The position numbers and the translations under genes are program-made. The notes beneath the pieces are model-generated. The model was not told where the DNA came from and made no database searches. It worked only from the letters and a program-made list of their open reading frames with translations. From Microtetraspora malaysiensis (GTDB taxonomy: Bacteria > Actinomycetota > Actinomycetes > Streptosporangiales > Streptosporangiaceae): DNA of 64,000 bases. Positions 25,828 to 35,486 of this stretch are shown here, piece by piece. Within the stretch, counting starts at the first letter, position 1; every line of letters starts with the position of its first letter. The stretch spans positions 17,065 to 81,064 of the forward strand of contig NZ_BBYJ01000037.1 in the NCBI RefSeq assembly GCF_001528665.1. Direction: 5' to 3'.

Positions 25828-25870
25828 TGGTTAGCGGAGGATTCGAACCCCCAACCCTCGGATCCGAAAG
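25828..25870 (-). repeat. tRNA-like 3' fragment (possibly tRNA-Arg)
   Basis: On the minus strand it contains a T-arm (GGGGG TTCGAAT CCTCC), a GCTAACC acceptor-like end and TTTCGGATCCGA resembling an anticodon loop (TCG). The 5' half is absent. It may be another attachment scar. The adjoining bases supply the stop codon of the phosphotransferase gene. Confidence 0.35.
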
Positions 25871-26881
25871 TCAGGTTGTTGACGGCTTACAGGGGCGCCC
25901 GTTCTGCCGGACCCGGGTTTCGACGTAGGCGGTACTGACAGGGGAGCTCCACTCCCAGATCTCTCCTGCAGCGTTGAGCTTGCGGGTCAGCTTGCCGATC
26001 AGCTGATCCTCCTCGGCTGTGCTGAGTCGTCCGCCTGTGAGGAGCTGGGTGTACCGCACGGTGTCGACGATGGCGGACTTCACTCGCTCATGCGCGAGGT
26101 AGGTGTCGAGATCCTGTTCCCAGCCCTGCGAATACCCGGCCGGCATGTTCTTCACCCAGCCGTCCAGTACGGCCTGCCGCTCGTCGTCGTAGTAGCTCAT
26201 CTTGTGGAAGTGGACGGCGAGCTCGTAAACGGGATCGCCCCACAGGGCGAGCTCCCAGTCGAGGAACACGACGTGCCCGTCCCGGTAGATCATGTTCTTT
26301 CGATGGACGTCCGCGTGGACGAGTGCGAACGGTCGCGGTGTGAGTTCTGACCAGCGTCCGAGCACCGGGGCCAGCGGGTCTTCAGGGATGCCGAGCGCGG
26401 TGAACAGCGACTGATAAGGCTCGCGGAACGTGTCGTAGACGCGTCCGGTCACATCGGACAGTCGCCTGGCGAAGGCGGGCGTGTCGGCGTCGGCGGGCCA
26501 TGACGGCGGCAACTCCGGCAGCCGATCCAATGGAACCGTGGTGAGCTGGACGAACAGCTCGACCACGTCTCCCAGTACAGCAGGTGGCACCCGGTTGCCC
26601 CGTGGGGCGATGCCGTCGAGGACGTCTCCGGCGATGAACTCGTGAACTTGGAACTGCGGTTCCTGCGACACGTGCAGCAGCCGAGGGGCATGGGCGACCT
26701 GGGGACCTAGTGCGGCGAGGACGTCCTGCTCAGGCCAGATCCGAAGGTCCATGGTGTCGGCCCCGGCGATTGGGATGCGGACGATGACGGGTCCGCTTGG
26801 GGTGTCGACTCGGATGTTGTCGTTGTAGAAGCCGCTGGCGCCGTTTCTGGCCTGGATAGCCGTGTTGTAGAGGTCGAGCAT
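25871..26881 (-). CDS. Aminoglycoside-phosphotransferase-fold kinase
   Basis: This 336-residue APH/choline-kinase-fold protein has the Brenner motif HADVHRKN near residue 195 (catalytic Asp, metal Asn), then FLDWELALWGDP (metal-binding Asp). An N-terminal lobe has a strand pair and VIVRIPIAG carrying basic residues for ATP. The substrate may be a small molecule or antibiotic; resistance cannot be claimed. The ATG overlaps the stop of the upstream TPR gene (TGATG), so the two are coupled. Its C terminus ends at a tRNA-like scar, so the last residues may be rearranged. Confidence 0.82.
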   Translation of the reverse strand: MLDLYNTAIQARNGASGFYNDNIRVDTPSGPVIVRIPIAGADTMDLRIWPEQDVLAALGPQVAHAPRLLHVSQEPQFQVHEFIAGDVLDGIAPRGNRVPPAVLGDVVELFVQLTTVPLDRLPELPPSWPADADTPAFARRLSDVTGRVYDTFREPYQSLFTALGIPEDPLAPVLGRWSELTPRPFALVHADVHRKNMIYRDGHVVFLDWELALWGDPVYELAVHFHKMSYYDDERQAVLDGWVKNMPAGYSQGWEQDLDTYLAHERVKSAIVDTVRYTQLLTGGRLSTAEEDQLIGKLTRKLNAAGEIWEWSSPVSTAYVETRVRQNGRPCKPSTT

Positions 26882-28797
26882 CACGTGAGCAGCCCCCGCA
26901 GGTGATCGTTCATCCGTGCCTCCAACGCCTCCAGCGAATCCAATGGCTCGATGTCGTTCCGGGCCTGCTGGGCAGCCGCGCTGATCGTCTCGTCGGTGCG
27001 CTCGAGCATTCCGAGCAGGTATTCGGCCACCATGAGCAGCGTCGGATAGACCTCGACGGCCACCAGCTCGTCCACCGCCCACCGGAGGGAGGCCATAGCC
27101 TGATCGGCCTGTCTGAGGCGAAGGTGGAGGCTGGCTCGGACGAGTTCCGCCCTGGCGCGACCGGACCGGTAGCCGGCCGTATCCAAGGTGCGGCAAGCGT
27201 GATCCAGGGATGTACGGGCGTCGTTGAAGTGCCCGATGGCCAGCTGGGCCTGGCCGAGGGCGGTGAACGCCTTGCCTGCCTCGTGCAGAGCGCCGAGGTC
27301 GGTGTTGGCCTCGACCGCTTCGCGCGCGACCGCGATGGCCGAGACCGGATCCGTCCAGGCGAGCAGTTCGGCGAGGTTGGTCTTGACCAGCGCCGCCCCG
27401 ATGACCGTTCCCGCTTGGCGGTAGCGCGCTTCCGCATCGCGGAGATGCCGCTCGGCCCTCTCGAAGTCGTAACTGAAGCGGGACGCCAGGTGCAGCAGCC
27501 GGGCGAGGTCACCTCGGAGGACGTGGGCATCCGCAGGACTGCTGGCAGTCACCTCGTCAGCCAAGAGGAACGCCCGGCGGAATCTGCCCTGGGCCATGTG
27601 GAGATCCGCGCTCCACAGGCCTGCGGGGTGGCGCTCTGGTCCCTCGCGCCCATCCCAGACGCTCGAGTAGATGTGCAACGCCTCGGCCGTCTGCCCGCCG
27701 ATGCGCCGTCCATGCCCTGCGGCGACGGCGAGACGCGCGCCCGCCCGGCTCGTCAGGGACCACGATCGTCCCGGCGTCAACGTGTTGATCTTCTCGGCGT
27801 CCCCGAGCAGGACGGCCGCCTCGGCGGCCAGGCACCGCGCCGTCTGGTCCAGAGCCTCGTCGGGTTCGCCCTGCTCGAGGAAATCCCTTAGATCGGCGAC
27901 CAGGCCGGATACTCCTTGCGACCCGCCCAGGGCGGCGATTCGGTCGGCGTAGTCCAGCAGCCGATCGCTGGACAGCACCCCGGAACCGAGGCCGTGATAG
28001 GCCGCTTCCCGGAGCGCCGTTGGAGCGTTGCTGCCGCGAGCCCGCTCGTTCCACAGGTCATGCAGCACCCTGTGGGCCTCCTGGCTGATCGCAGCCGACA
28101 GCCGCACCCGCAGAACACTGGTCATGAGCTGATGCAGCTGGAACCGCGACTCCGGCGCGGGATACACGAAGGAGTACGACGTCAGCCTCTCCCACGCGAT
28201 CTGCCCGGCAGGAAGATGGAAGGCCTGGGCCAGTCGGGTGAACAACTCGAAGTCGAAGGTGCGTGTGATGCTCAGCAGTTCCAGGTATCGGCGCTCGTCC
28301 GGATCGACGTGCTGGAGGAAGCGCTGCATGATCTCGTCCTGGGAGACCACCTGCCGTCTGCTTTCACTGTCGACGGCGAGATGCAGGTAGAACGGCACGC
28401 CGACGCTCGCCTTTGCGATCACCTGTCGCATACGGGGATCGGTGACGCCGCCGTCGGTCAGCAACTCCATCCGCGCATCCATCGGGAGCCCCTCCAACGG
28501 AAGTTGGCGGATGATCCGCCCCCACTCCGAGGCGTATTGGTGCCAGGGCAGCGGCTCCCTGCTCGCGATGACAACGAGGCCGCGGTCGAGCTGGGCCACC
28601 AGGTCGCGCAGCCACACATCCGAGGCGGCTTGCCCAGGCGGGTTGAACGTGCTGGCCTCGACCTTGTCGACGCCGCTGGCCGCTCCGGTCATCACCGGCA
28701 CCCGGCTACGCGGCAGGAAAGCAGGCTCAGCCCGTGGCGCGGAATCGTTCGTGGCCGAGTCGATCACCGCTGCGCGGGCGGCGGGCGCCACCGGCAT
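26881..28797 (-). pseudogene. TPR/ATPase-type protein, 5'-truncated by a transposon fragment
   Basis: The frame is open for 638 residues, but the first ~33 are antisense to a transposase fragment. Genuine homology begins near 28700. It reads WLRDLVAQLDRGLVVIASRE (late part of an AAA/STAND ATPase), a winged-helix-like region (residues 175-260) and about eight TPR-like units to the end. The P-loop is lost. Intact relatives are about 750-900 residues and act as STAND signalling proteins. It is coupled to the downstream kinase gene, so the pair was probably a sensor-kinase or modification module. Confidence 0.7.
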
Positions 28798-29533
28798 CCT
28801 CCTCGTGCGCGGAGATTCGGCGTTCTATGCAGCGGGCGTGATCGCCGCCTGCCGCCGCGCGGGCGCGCACTTCTCCATCACCGCGAAGATGGACCCCAAG
28901 ATCAAAGCAGCGATCGCCGCCATCGACGATGACGCCTGGCAGGCGATCGCCTACCCGAACGCGATCTTCGATGAGCAGGCCGGCTACTGGGTGTCCGACG
29001 CTGAGATCGCCGAGACCCGCTATACGGCCTTCACCTCGAAGAAGGGCCAGGCGGTCACGGCACGACTGATCGTGCGCCGGGTCAAGCGGCTCAACCCGCA
29101 GGCTGCGGGCGGCCAGGACGAGCTGTTCAGCTCATACCGGTATCACGCGGTCTTCACCGACAGCCCGTTCCACCTGGCCCAGGCCGAGGAACAGCATCGT
29201 GACCACGCGATCGTCGAGCAGGTCTTCGCCGACCTGGTCTGCGGCCCGCTCGCGCACCTGCCCTCAGGTGACTTCGCCGCGAACGCCGCGTGGCTGACCT
29301 GCGCCACGATCACCCACAACCTGCTGCGCGCGACCGGCTGCCTGGCCGGTCCCGTCCACGCCAGGGCACGTGGTGCCACACTCCGCCGCCGGTTGGTAGC
29401 TGCCCCCGCCCGCCTGGCCCGGCACGGACGCGGTCACATCACCCTCCACCTACCGCAGCATTGGCACTGGCAGCAGGCGTGGATGAACGTCTTCGACGCC
29501 GTCCATGACCCGCCGCCCGCGCAAGCGGCCTGA
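28700..29533 (+). pseudogene. IS1380-type transposase, 5'-truncated
   Basis: The C-terminal ~275 residues of an IS1380-family transposase remain: GILLVRGDSAFYAAGVI (catalytic Asp region), RLIVRRVKRLNPQ, DSPFHLAQAEEQHRDHAIVE (catalytic Glu region) and LTCATITHNLLRATGCLAG. The N terminus and left end are missing, replaced by the truncated TPR gene on the opposite strand. It cannot move itself. Confidence 0.85.
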
Positions 29534-30239
29534 CCAGCCCGAATGCCCTCGGTCACTGCCCGCACCACCGCGACCCCCACGGTCACCCGTGCCACCGGCG
29601 CATGAACCTCCGCCCCGAGCCTTTGGACACGTGGACAAGCTGTGACCCGCGCGCAGCGGCTCTCTCATGCCCGGAGACAGCGCTTCACCTGGCGAAGCGG
29701 TCCTCGCGACCGAATTGGATCAGGAATCGATCACGAGAAATCACGCGGTGCATCCAGGCTCAGCCAGTTGTTTCGCGCCGTTGAGGTGTCGCCCTGCCAG
29801 TGATGTATGTCGCCGAGGTCTGAGGCGATTCGAGGTGAAATTCCGCAAAAAGCAGCATGAATCCAGCGTCTATCGGGAAGTCGCCCGGGCTGCGGCTGAG
29901 TCCACCGCCGCGCTACTCGCCACTTCGGCTCCACCGCCGTCGGCGCCGCCGCGTGGGCCAGACGGTCAACGGAACAGTCGCAGGCTGGAGAGGGGTCGGC
30001 GTACGGGTTCCCACGCGAGGCTGTCCGTCGTGCCCGGCCTCTGATCCCCAACCTCAGGCGAGACAGGCCCGCTGGAAGCGCCAGCGGGCCTGTCTCGCTC
30101 GTCATGAACCGGGCACTACGACCAACCTCTGGCCTCAGGCAGAGAGAAGTGTTTCGGGGGATTGCCGCCCCGCGCCGGGCCGTGCGGGCTCATGATGGAT
30201 ACGTAACTCTCCCCGCGAGTGATGAGGTCCGCGTCCCCG
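29534..30239. other. Gene-poor interval with decayed sequence
   Basis: No supported gene is present. On the minus strand about 29730-29830 reads ASDLGDIHHWQGDTSTARNN, reminiscent of the TPR tail of AfsR-like regulators, but there is no start and the match is short. The only strong structure is the hairpin at 30058-30098. Confidence 0.5.
30058..30098. terminator. Perfect 18-bp hairpin
   Basis: GCGAGACAGGCCCGCTGG pairs perfectly with 30081-30098 across a 5-nt loop (AAGCG). No T-tract follows. It probably acts as a bidirectional terminator. Confidence 0.75.
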
Positions 30240-30644
30240 ATGGATGACCTGATCGCGTTCGTGCAGGCTCGTATCGACGAGTCCTGGCAGATCGCCGCCA
30301 CGTGCGAGCCGGGCCGCTGGTTCCCCTCGCGTACGACCGACGATCCGAAGTCCTTCTCTCGTCAGGGCGTGTACGGCCGCCAGTACGTGGAGGTGCCCGA
30401 CTGCACTCAGCCGCGGATCGCGGTCACCCTGGACGCTGCGTATGAGCGGCACATCGTGCACAACGACCCGGCCTGGGTCCTGGTCGATCTGGCCGCCAAG
30501 CAGGACCGTCTGAAGTACCTGGCTCACGTGGCTGGCGGGAGCTGGGTCGATGCCGGAGAGCACGCCCAGGCCGAGCACCTGCTGCGCCTGGAGGCCATCG
30601 CCTACGACTGGCACGAGGACTACCGCCCGGAGTGGCGTCCCTGA
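30240..30644 (+). CDS. DUF6221-family protein
   Basis: The 134-residue protein starts MDDLIAFVQARIDESWQIAA and ends LRLEAIAYDWHEDYRPEWRP, the pattern of DUF6221, a family common in actinomycete mobile elements and of unknown function. It contains VLVDLAAKQDRLKYLAH in the centre. ATG 30240 gives the family N terminus; GTG 30219 would add seven atypical residues. It is isolated between a terminator hairpin and an ISAs1 element, consistent with cargo of an integrated element. Confidence 0.75.
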   Translation: MDDLIAFVQARIDESWQIAATCEPGRWFPSRTTDDPKSFSRQGVYGRQYVEVPDCTQPRIAVTLDAAYERHIVHNDPAWVLVDLAAKQDRLKYLAHVAGGSWVDAGEHAQAEHLLRLEAIAYDWHEDYRPEWRP

Positions 30645-30926
30645 CAGCGCTCTCCGAGACGGACACGATGTCATCCATGCGGCGCTCGGCTACCGCTCGG
30701 AATCCTGACAAGTGGGGCGGCGGGCAGGTCCAGGCCAGCACGCAGGTACTACAGAGGCGAAGTTCATCGGCCCGATGTGCGCGTCTGGTTCGCGTCGCTA
30801 CGTCCCTGAACCAGCAGAGTTTCCGGGTGGAGGAGTTGCGGCAACCAGCAGATTATTCGTCCGCTTGATCAATGTCATCCTGTGCCTCGGTGTGCTGCTT
30901 TCTGACTTTTCGTCCGTCTTTGTCCC

Positions 30927-32339
30927 CAGGTCTCCGGCATAGTTGCGGTTTGAGACCTGTTGTCCGGATCTTGCGAGGCGATCGGTTGGGAGTACATAAA
31001 CAGGCACGACCTTCGCGATCATGAGGTTGTCGAAGCCTTGATCGTGAGAGAAGACCGTGCCTGCTCCCTCATCATCGCCGATCTGTGCAGTCCTTGGCGA
31101 TCTGGCGGCGTTGCCGCAGGCCGAACGGGACGCCCTGGCCGGACGGATACCGCAGCCGATGGCGTACCTGGCGTGGGTTCCCGATCCGCGGGACCCGCGA
31201 GGAGTGCGACATTCGCTGACGTCGCTGCTGGGTGCCGCGGTGGCGGCGTCACTGACCGGGGCGACCTCGTTGACAACGATCGGTGAGTGGATCGCGGACG
31301 CGCCCGATCGGGTCCTTTCTGCGCTGGGGATCCGCTACGACCCACTGCGGCGCCGATATGAGGTGCCGGACGAGTCCACGATCCGGCATGCGCTGGAGGG
31401 ACTGGACGCTGTGGCGTTCGCGGCTACGGCCGGCAGCTGGCTGAACGACCTGGCCACGGCCCGGATCGAGGTCGAGCAGGCCGCCGGGCGGACGGCTCTC
31501 CGCCGACGACGGCGGAGCCTGGCGGTCGATGGCAAGGCGTTGCGCGGCACTCGGCACCACACCGGCTCCGGCCGGGCCACCCATCTGCTCGCGGTGACCG
31601 ACAGCCGTACGTTGGCGGTCCTTGGTCAGGTCGAGGTCGATGGCAAGAGCAACGAGCTGACGGCGTTCGCTCCGCTGCTCCAGCCGCTGGATCTGGTCGG
31701 CGCAGTGGTCACGGCCGATGCCCTGCACACCCAGCGCGAGCATGCCGTCTTCCTGGTCGAGCAGAGAAAGCGCACTACATCCTCACCGTGAAGAAGAACC
31801 AGCCCGCCCTGCACAAGCAGCTCAAGACTCTGCCCTGGCGGCAGGTCGAGGTCGGCCACACCGAGACCGTTCACGGGCATGGCCGTAGCGAGAAACGCTC
31901 GATCAAGGTCTGCTCCGTGGCCATCGGGCCCGGGCTGCTGTTTCCGCATGCCGCCCAGGCCGTCTGCATCACCCGCAAAGTCCGGACCCGCTCTGGCGGA
32001 CGGTGGAAGGCCGTCACCGTCTACGCCGTCACCAGTCTCGCCGCACACCAGGCCCGACCCGGGGAGCTGGCCACATGGATCCGCGCGCACTGGCAGATCG
32101 AAGCCCTGCATCACATCCGGGACGTCACCTATCGCGAGGACTTCTCCCAGGTTCGTACCGGCTCGGGGCCCGCCGTCATGGCAGCCCTGCGCAACGTCGC
32201 CATCGGAATCTTGAAGCTCTGCGGCTGGACCAACATCGCCCAAGCCAACCGCCGCCATGCCCAAGACCCCGTCCGTTGCCTCGCAACCCTCGGCCTAGCG
32301 TGATCAAACCGGATAAACCGAGAGAACGCCGGAGCCCTG
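30927..32339 (+). mobile_element. ISAs1-family insertion sequence
   Basis: This element is 1413 bp. The left end CAGGTCTCCGGCATAGTTG and the inverted right end CAGGGCTCCGGCGTTCTCT agree at 12 of 19 positions, strongest over the first dozen. It contains one frameshifted transposase gene. I saw no flanking target duplication, so the insertion is old or rearranged. Confidence 0.75.
31057..32303 (+). pseudogene. ISAs1 transposase, frameshifted
   Basis: Frame 1 (31057-31791) has the ISAs1 N-terminal DDE_Tnp_1-associated segment (PDPRDPRGVRHSL, RRYEVPDESTIRHAL), then LAVDGKALRGTR (catalytic Asp) and VVTADALHTQREHA (second Asp). The continuation is in another frame from about 31764: KAHYILTVKKNQPALHKQLK, then WIRAHWQIEALHHIRDVTYR (catalytic Glu) to 32303. 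Dropping GA near 31766 restores QKAHYILTVKKNQ. All three acidic residues survive, but across two frames. Programmed frameshifting is not expected in this family, so it is probably inactive. Confidence 0.85.
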
Positions 32340-32340
32340 G

Positions 32341-32844
32341 CTAGGAGCATGCGTCTTTCTCGGCGTATTCAAGAAAGTAATTCCACGTAACGACATGTCC
32401 TGGAGTGCCGAGCCAGACCTGTCCTGTCTTAAGCTTTTCGACGTCTTTCAGTCTGAATCCTACTTGGCCAAATATTCCGTTCTTGCCGTCTCCGGGCCAC
32501 GCTTCGGCCGTATAGTCGACGTCCGGATACAGTTTGGCTAGACCAGATGAGAGCTGCCATGGTGCTTCCGGAGAGTCTATATCGAGAATTTGGAAGTCGG
32601 AGACGCTATCGACCTCGGGGTTCTTGTATTCGACGACGGCTTTCCAGGGGTTTTGTTTTAAAATCCAGGCGCCCATGGTCGACGGTCTGTCGCACCAGAC
32701 GACAGCTAGCGCCAGGTGCCCATTCGGAGCCCGGGTGACTCCCACAGCCCCCTCTATATTGTTCACACAACCAGCTGTTGCTGCCAACAGCAGAGCAACG
32801 AGCGCCAGGCGCGCTGCAGTCGATGTCATGGGGTGAGTCCGCAC
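32341..32844 (-). CDS. Putative lipoprotein, low G+C
   Basis: The 167-residue product has a signal peptide and lipobox ATAGC (Cys near residue 26). The mature part reads NNIEGAVGVTRAPNGHLALA, then WILKQNPWKAVVEYKNPEVD. No domain is recognised. Base composition is clearly lower in G+C than its surroundings, pointing to transfer. The stop codon TAG (32341-32343) begins one base past the ISAs1 right end, so the native C terminus may have been cut by the insertion. Function unknown. Confidence 0.6.
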   Translation of the reverse strand: MRTHPMTSTAARLALVALLLAATAGCVNNIEGAVGVTRAPNGHLALAVVWCDRPSTMGAWILKQNPWKAVVEYKNPEVDSVSDFQILDIDSPEAPWQLSSGLAKLYPDVDYTAEAWPGDGKNGIFGQVGFRLKDVEKLKTGQVWLGTPGHVVTWNYFLEYAEKDACS

Positions 32845-33567
32845 TGAGCGACAACCAGGAAGAGTTCGCTAAGGGCGAGCACAGAACCTCCCAGATGAGG
32901 GGCCAGGAACTAAGAAGGACGCCGCCTACTGCGTGACGAGCTGCGTGACAACGCCCCCGGACTACCCTGGATGCTCGCGCACGACAGTGGACGATGCAAG
33001 CAGACAGAGCAACCGGCAGGCCAACTCGAGGATCAGCGCGGCATTGCCGTAATGAAGGAGTCGAGGGCGAGGCGCCGGCGTGGAACTCGGGGATGCTGTA
33101 CAGCAGTCCGTACAGCAACGCCGTCTTTCACGAGCACACTCCACCGGCCCGTATCTACCAGCCGAGCAGGGCGACAAGCGAGCAACGAGCGGCCTGCCCT
33201 TTCCTTGTAAACAGAAGGTCGGGTGAGTGATCAACTGGTGTTGCTCCGGTTTGACGAACACCGCTGATGTGGTGGATCACGCCGCGAGGGGGTCGACTGA
33301 GTCGCCGTGCAGATGAGGCCGGAAATCGGATGGGGACCACACGTCATGCACACCCCTGAACAGCTGGCACGCCACGGCATGCCATCGATGCAGTCCGAAT
33401 GCCCTTGAGCTGCGAAATCGCATACTCCAAGTTCACGTCCAGGGAGATGGTGTGCGGGTGATCTAGACCTGGCGCTGGCACGGGTGAGATCCATGTGACA
33501 AGAGACGGCCACTCCGTAATCCTTCGATTCGCTCAGATGTCAATCCCCTGAAATCGTGGAGACGGTC
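32845..33567. other. Gene-free interval
   Basis: I see no supported gene in these 720 bases. About 32943-32975 repeats a motif also found near 19505-19540 (GTGACAACGC, then CCCGGAC and TGGATGCT), both near element boundaries. The rest looks like decayed junction sequence before the IS3 fragment. Confidence 0.5.
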
Positions 33568-34247
33568 CTATGCCACAGCGGCCCTCAGCAGGGCCGTTGA
33601 AGTGTGCCTCTTCTCGGCCATCTGATGCTCGAATGTGACGGGCGACAGTCCGTCGTTGGGGCTGTGCCTCCTCCTTGTGTTGTAGAAGTCGGTGATCCAG
33701 GTTGCGATCTTCACGCGAGCCTCGGCCCGAGTGCGGAAGCGCTGCCGGTGCACGTACTCGACCTTGAGCGTGCTCTTGACAACGCCTCGGCTGCGGCGTT
33801 GTCGAGAGCGCATCCCACCCGGCCCATCGACTGCACGACGCCGTGCTTGCGGCATTCGCCCTGGTAGCGGGCAGCGGTGTATTCCGACCCGCGGTCGGAG
33901 TGAAAAATCACCCCATCCACATTCCCGCCCCTGGTGGCCACCGCCATCTGGAGTGAAGCGACGGTCAGTGCCGCGTCGTGGTGCTCGGACATGGCGTAGC
34001 CGAGCAGTCGGCGAGAGAACAGGTCCTCAACGGTGGCCAGGTACAGCGGCCCTTCATCGGTGTCGATCATTGTGCCGTCGCCGACCCACAGCACGTCCGG
34101 CGCGACCGCGGTGAATGTGCGGCCGACCAGGTCCGGCGCTGCTCGCCGTTTGCCCTGCCGGGTCAGCGACCGGCGCTTCTTGGGCGGGCGGCCGGCCAGC
34201 CCGAGCTCAGCCATCCGGGCGGCGACCGTGTTCTCCGACACGACACC
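33568..34247 (-). pseudogene. IS3-family transposase (OrfB), truncated and frameshifted
   Basis: The integrase-core part is present: [20 protein letters not shown] (first Asp), GVIFHSDRGSEYTAARY (second Asp) and DNAAAEAL, then after a -1 shift near 33780 STLKVEYVHRQRFRTRAEAR and FYNTRRRHSPNDGLSPVTFE. The Glu motif is split by the frameshift. The N terminus and OrfA are missing; at 34247 the sequence joins a plus-strand FAH-family remnant, so the element or a deletion broke that gene. Confidence 0.88.
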
Positions 34248-34840
34248 CCCAGCGCCCGGCCCGAGAAGATCATCTGTGTCGGGCACAACTACCGCAACCA
34301 CATCAAGGAGATGGGTCGCGAGCTGCCCGCATACCCGACGCTCTTCGCCAAGTACGGCCGCTCGCTGATCGGCGCGTACGACGACGTCGTTCTGCCCCGC
34401 CTCCGAGGCTATGGACTGAGAGGCCGAGCTGACCCTGATCATCGGCGCCGAGGTCAGGAACGCGGACGAGGACGAGGCCAGGGCCGCCATCGCCGCTTAC
34501 ACCGTGCTCAACGACGTGACCGCCAGGGACTGGCAGTACCGCCCTGCAGCGGCTGCAGGGCAAGACGTTCGAGGCCACCACCCTGATCGGCCCCTGGCCG
34601 GTCACCCCGGACGAGGCGCCGGCCACCAGCAGTGAGATGAGCTGCGAGGTGGACGGCGAGGTGATGCAGAGCACCGACCTGGCCGACATCCTGTCTCACC
34701 CCGGTGGAGCTGGTCTCCTACATCTCGACGATCATCACGCTGGCGCCGGGCGCCGGGCGCCGGGCGCCGGGCGCCCGGTACCCGGCGCGGGTGCGTGGGG
34801 AGCTGGTGGAGGTCACGTCCTACCTGCTCGGACGCCCGGG
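34248..34840 (+). pseudogene. Fumarylacetoacetate-hydrolase-family gene, decayed
   Basis: Fragments of an FAH/fumarylpyruvate-hydrolase-type enzyme appear in successive frames: [20 protein letters not shown], then [20 protein letters not shown] with [17 protein letters not shown], then [20 protein letters not shown] and VELVSYISTIITLAPG. At least three frameshifts separate them and the start is missing. A 7-bp repeat tract interrupts the last segment. FAH enzymes hydrolyse ring-cleavage products of gentisate or homogentisate. The relic therefore probably belonged with the adjacent UbiD/monooxygenase aromatic module. Confidence 0.8.
34742..34775 (+). repeat. 7-bp tandem repeat (GGCGCCG)
   Basis: Four full copies and one partial copy of GGCGCCG lie inside the FAH-family pseudogene, where the family's metal-loop region (TLAPGD...GTP) should be. 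A 7-bp unit shifts frame with each change in copy number. Confidence 0.85.
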
Positions 34841-34859
34841 CGCCAGCCAAGGCCCGCCG

Positions 34860-35486
34860 CTACCGGCCTGGCTCTGCCGCCGCGCGCCGACCCTCGGCGC
34901 GCGACGCCGAGGCGGGTTCTCCCTGCCACGGCGGCGCGCCCGGCACGTGCACGCCGATCAGCGACAACGCCCTGGCCACGATGTGGTCCACCACGTCGTC
35001 CAGCGATTCGGGCATGGAGTAGAACGCGGGCATCGGCGGCGCGATGATCGCGCCGATCTCGGTCGCGGTGACCATCGCCCGCAGATGCCCCAGGTGCAGC
35101 GGCGTCTCCCGTACGCACAGGACCAGCCGCCGGCGTTCCTTGAGCGTGACGTCGGCGGCCCGCACCAGCAGGTTCTCCGACACCCCCGAGGCAATGGCGC
35201 CCAGGGTCTTGACGCTGCACGGGATCACGATCATCGCGTCCACCGGGTAGGACCCGGAGGCGATGGAGGCGCCGATGTCGCGAAAGTTGTGCACCACCTC
35301 GGCGTCGAACGTGGCCTCCGGCAGTTCGTAGGCCGCGGTCCGCCGGGCGGAGGGGCTGACGATGAGATGCCGTTCCACCCCGGCCGCGCCGAGCAGTTGC
35401 AGCGTCCGTACGGCCAAGGCGGTGCCGGTCGCGCCGGAGACGCCGACGACGACGCGGCGCGGTGCCCCGGCGATCGGCGTGTTCAC
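34860..35486 (-). CDS. ubiX: UbiX-family flavin prenyltransferase
   Basis: The 208-residue protein contains RRVVVGVSGATG (flavin-binding, N-terminal), HLIVSPSARRT, VDAMIVIPCSVKTLGAIASG and RRLVLCVRETPLHLGHLRAM, all classic UbiX/Pad1 segments. UbiX prenylates FMN to make the prFMN cofactor required by UbiD decarboxylases, and the ubiD gene heads this operon. The GTG start overlaps the permease stop (GTGA). It is the last gene of the five-gene unit that runs from 39661 down to 34860. Confidence 0.9.
   Translation of the reverse strand: MNTPIAGAPRRVVVGVSGATGTALAVRTLQLLGAAGVERHLIVSPSARRTAAYELPEATFDAEVVHNFRDIGASIASGSYPVDAMIVIPCSVKTLGAIASGVSENLLVRAADVTLKERRRLVLCVRETPLHLGHLRAMVTATEIGAIIAPPMPAFYSMPESLDDVVDHIVARALSLIGVHVPGAPPWQGEPASASRAEGRRAAAEPGR

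Noticed and set aside
29730..29830. AfsR-like TPR relic on the minus strand
   Set aside because: Only about 25 residues resemble a TPR unit and there is no supporting context.
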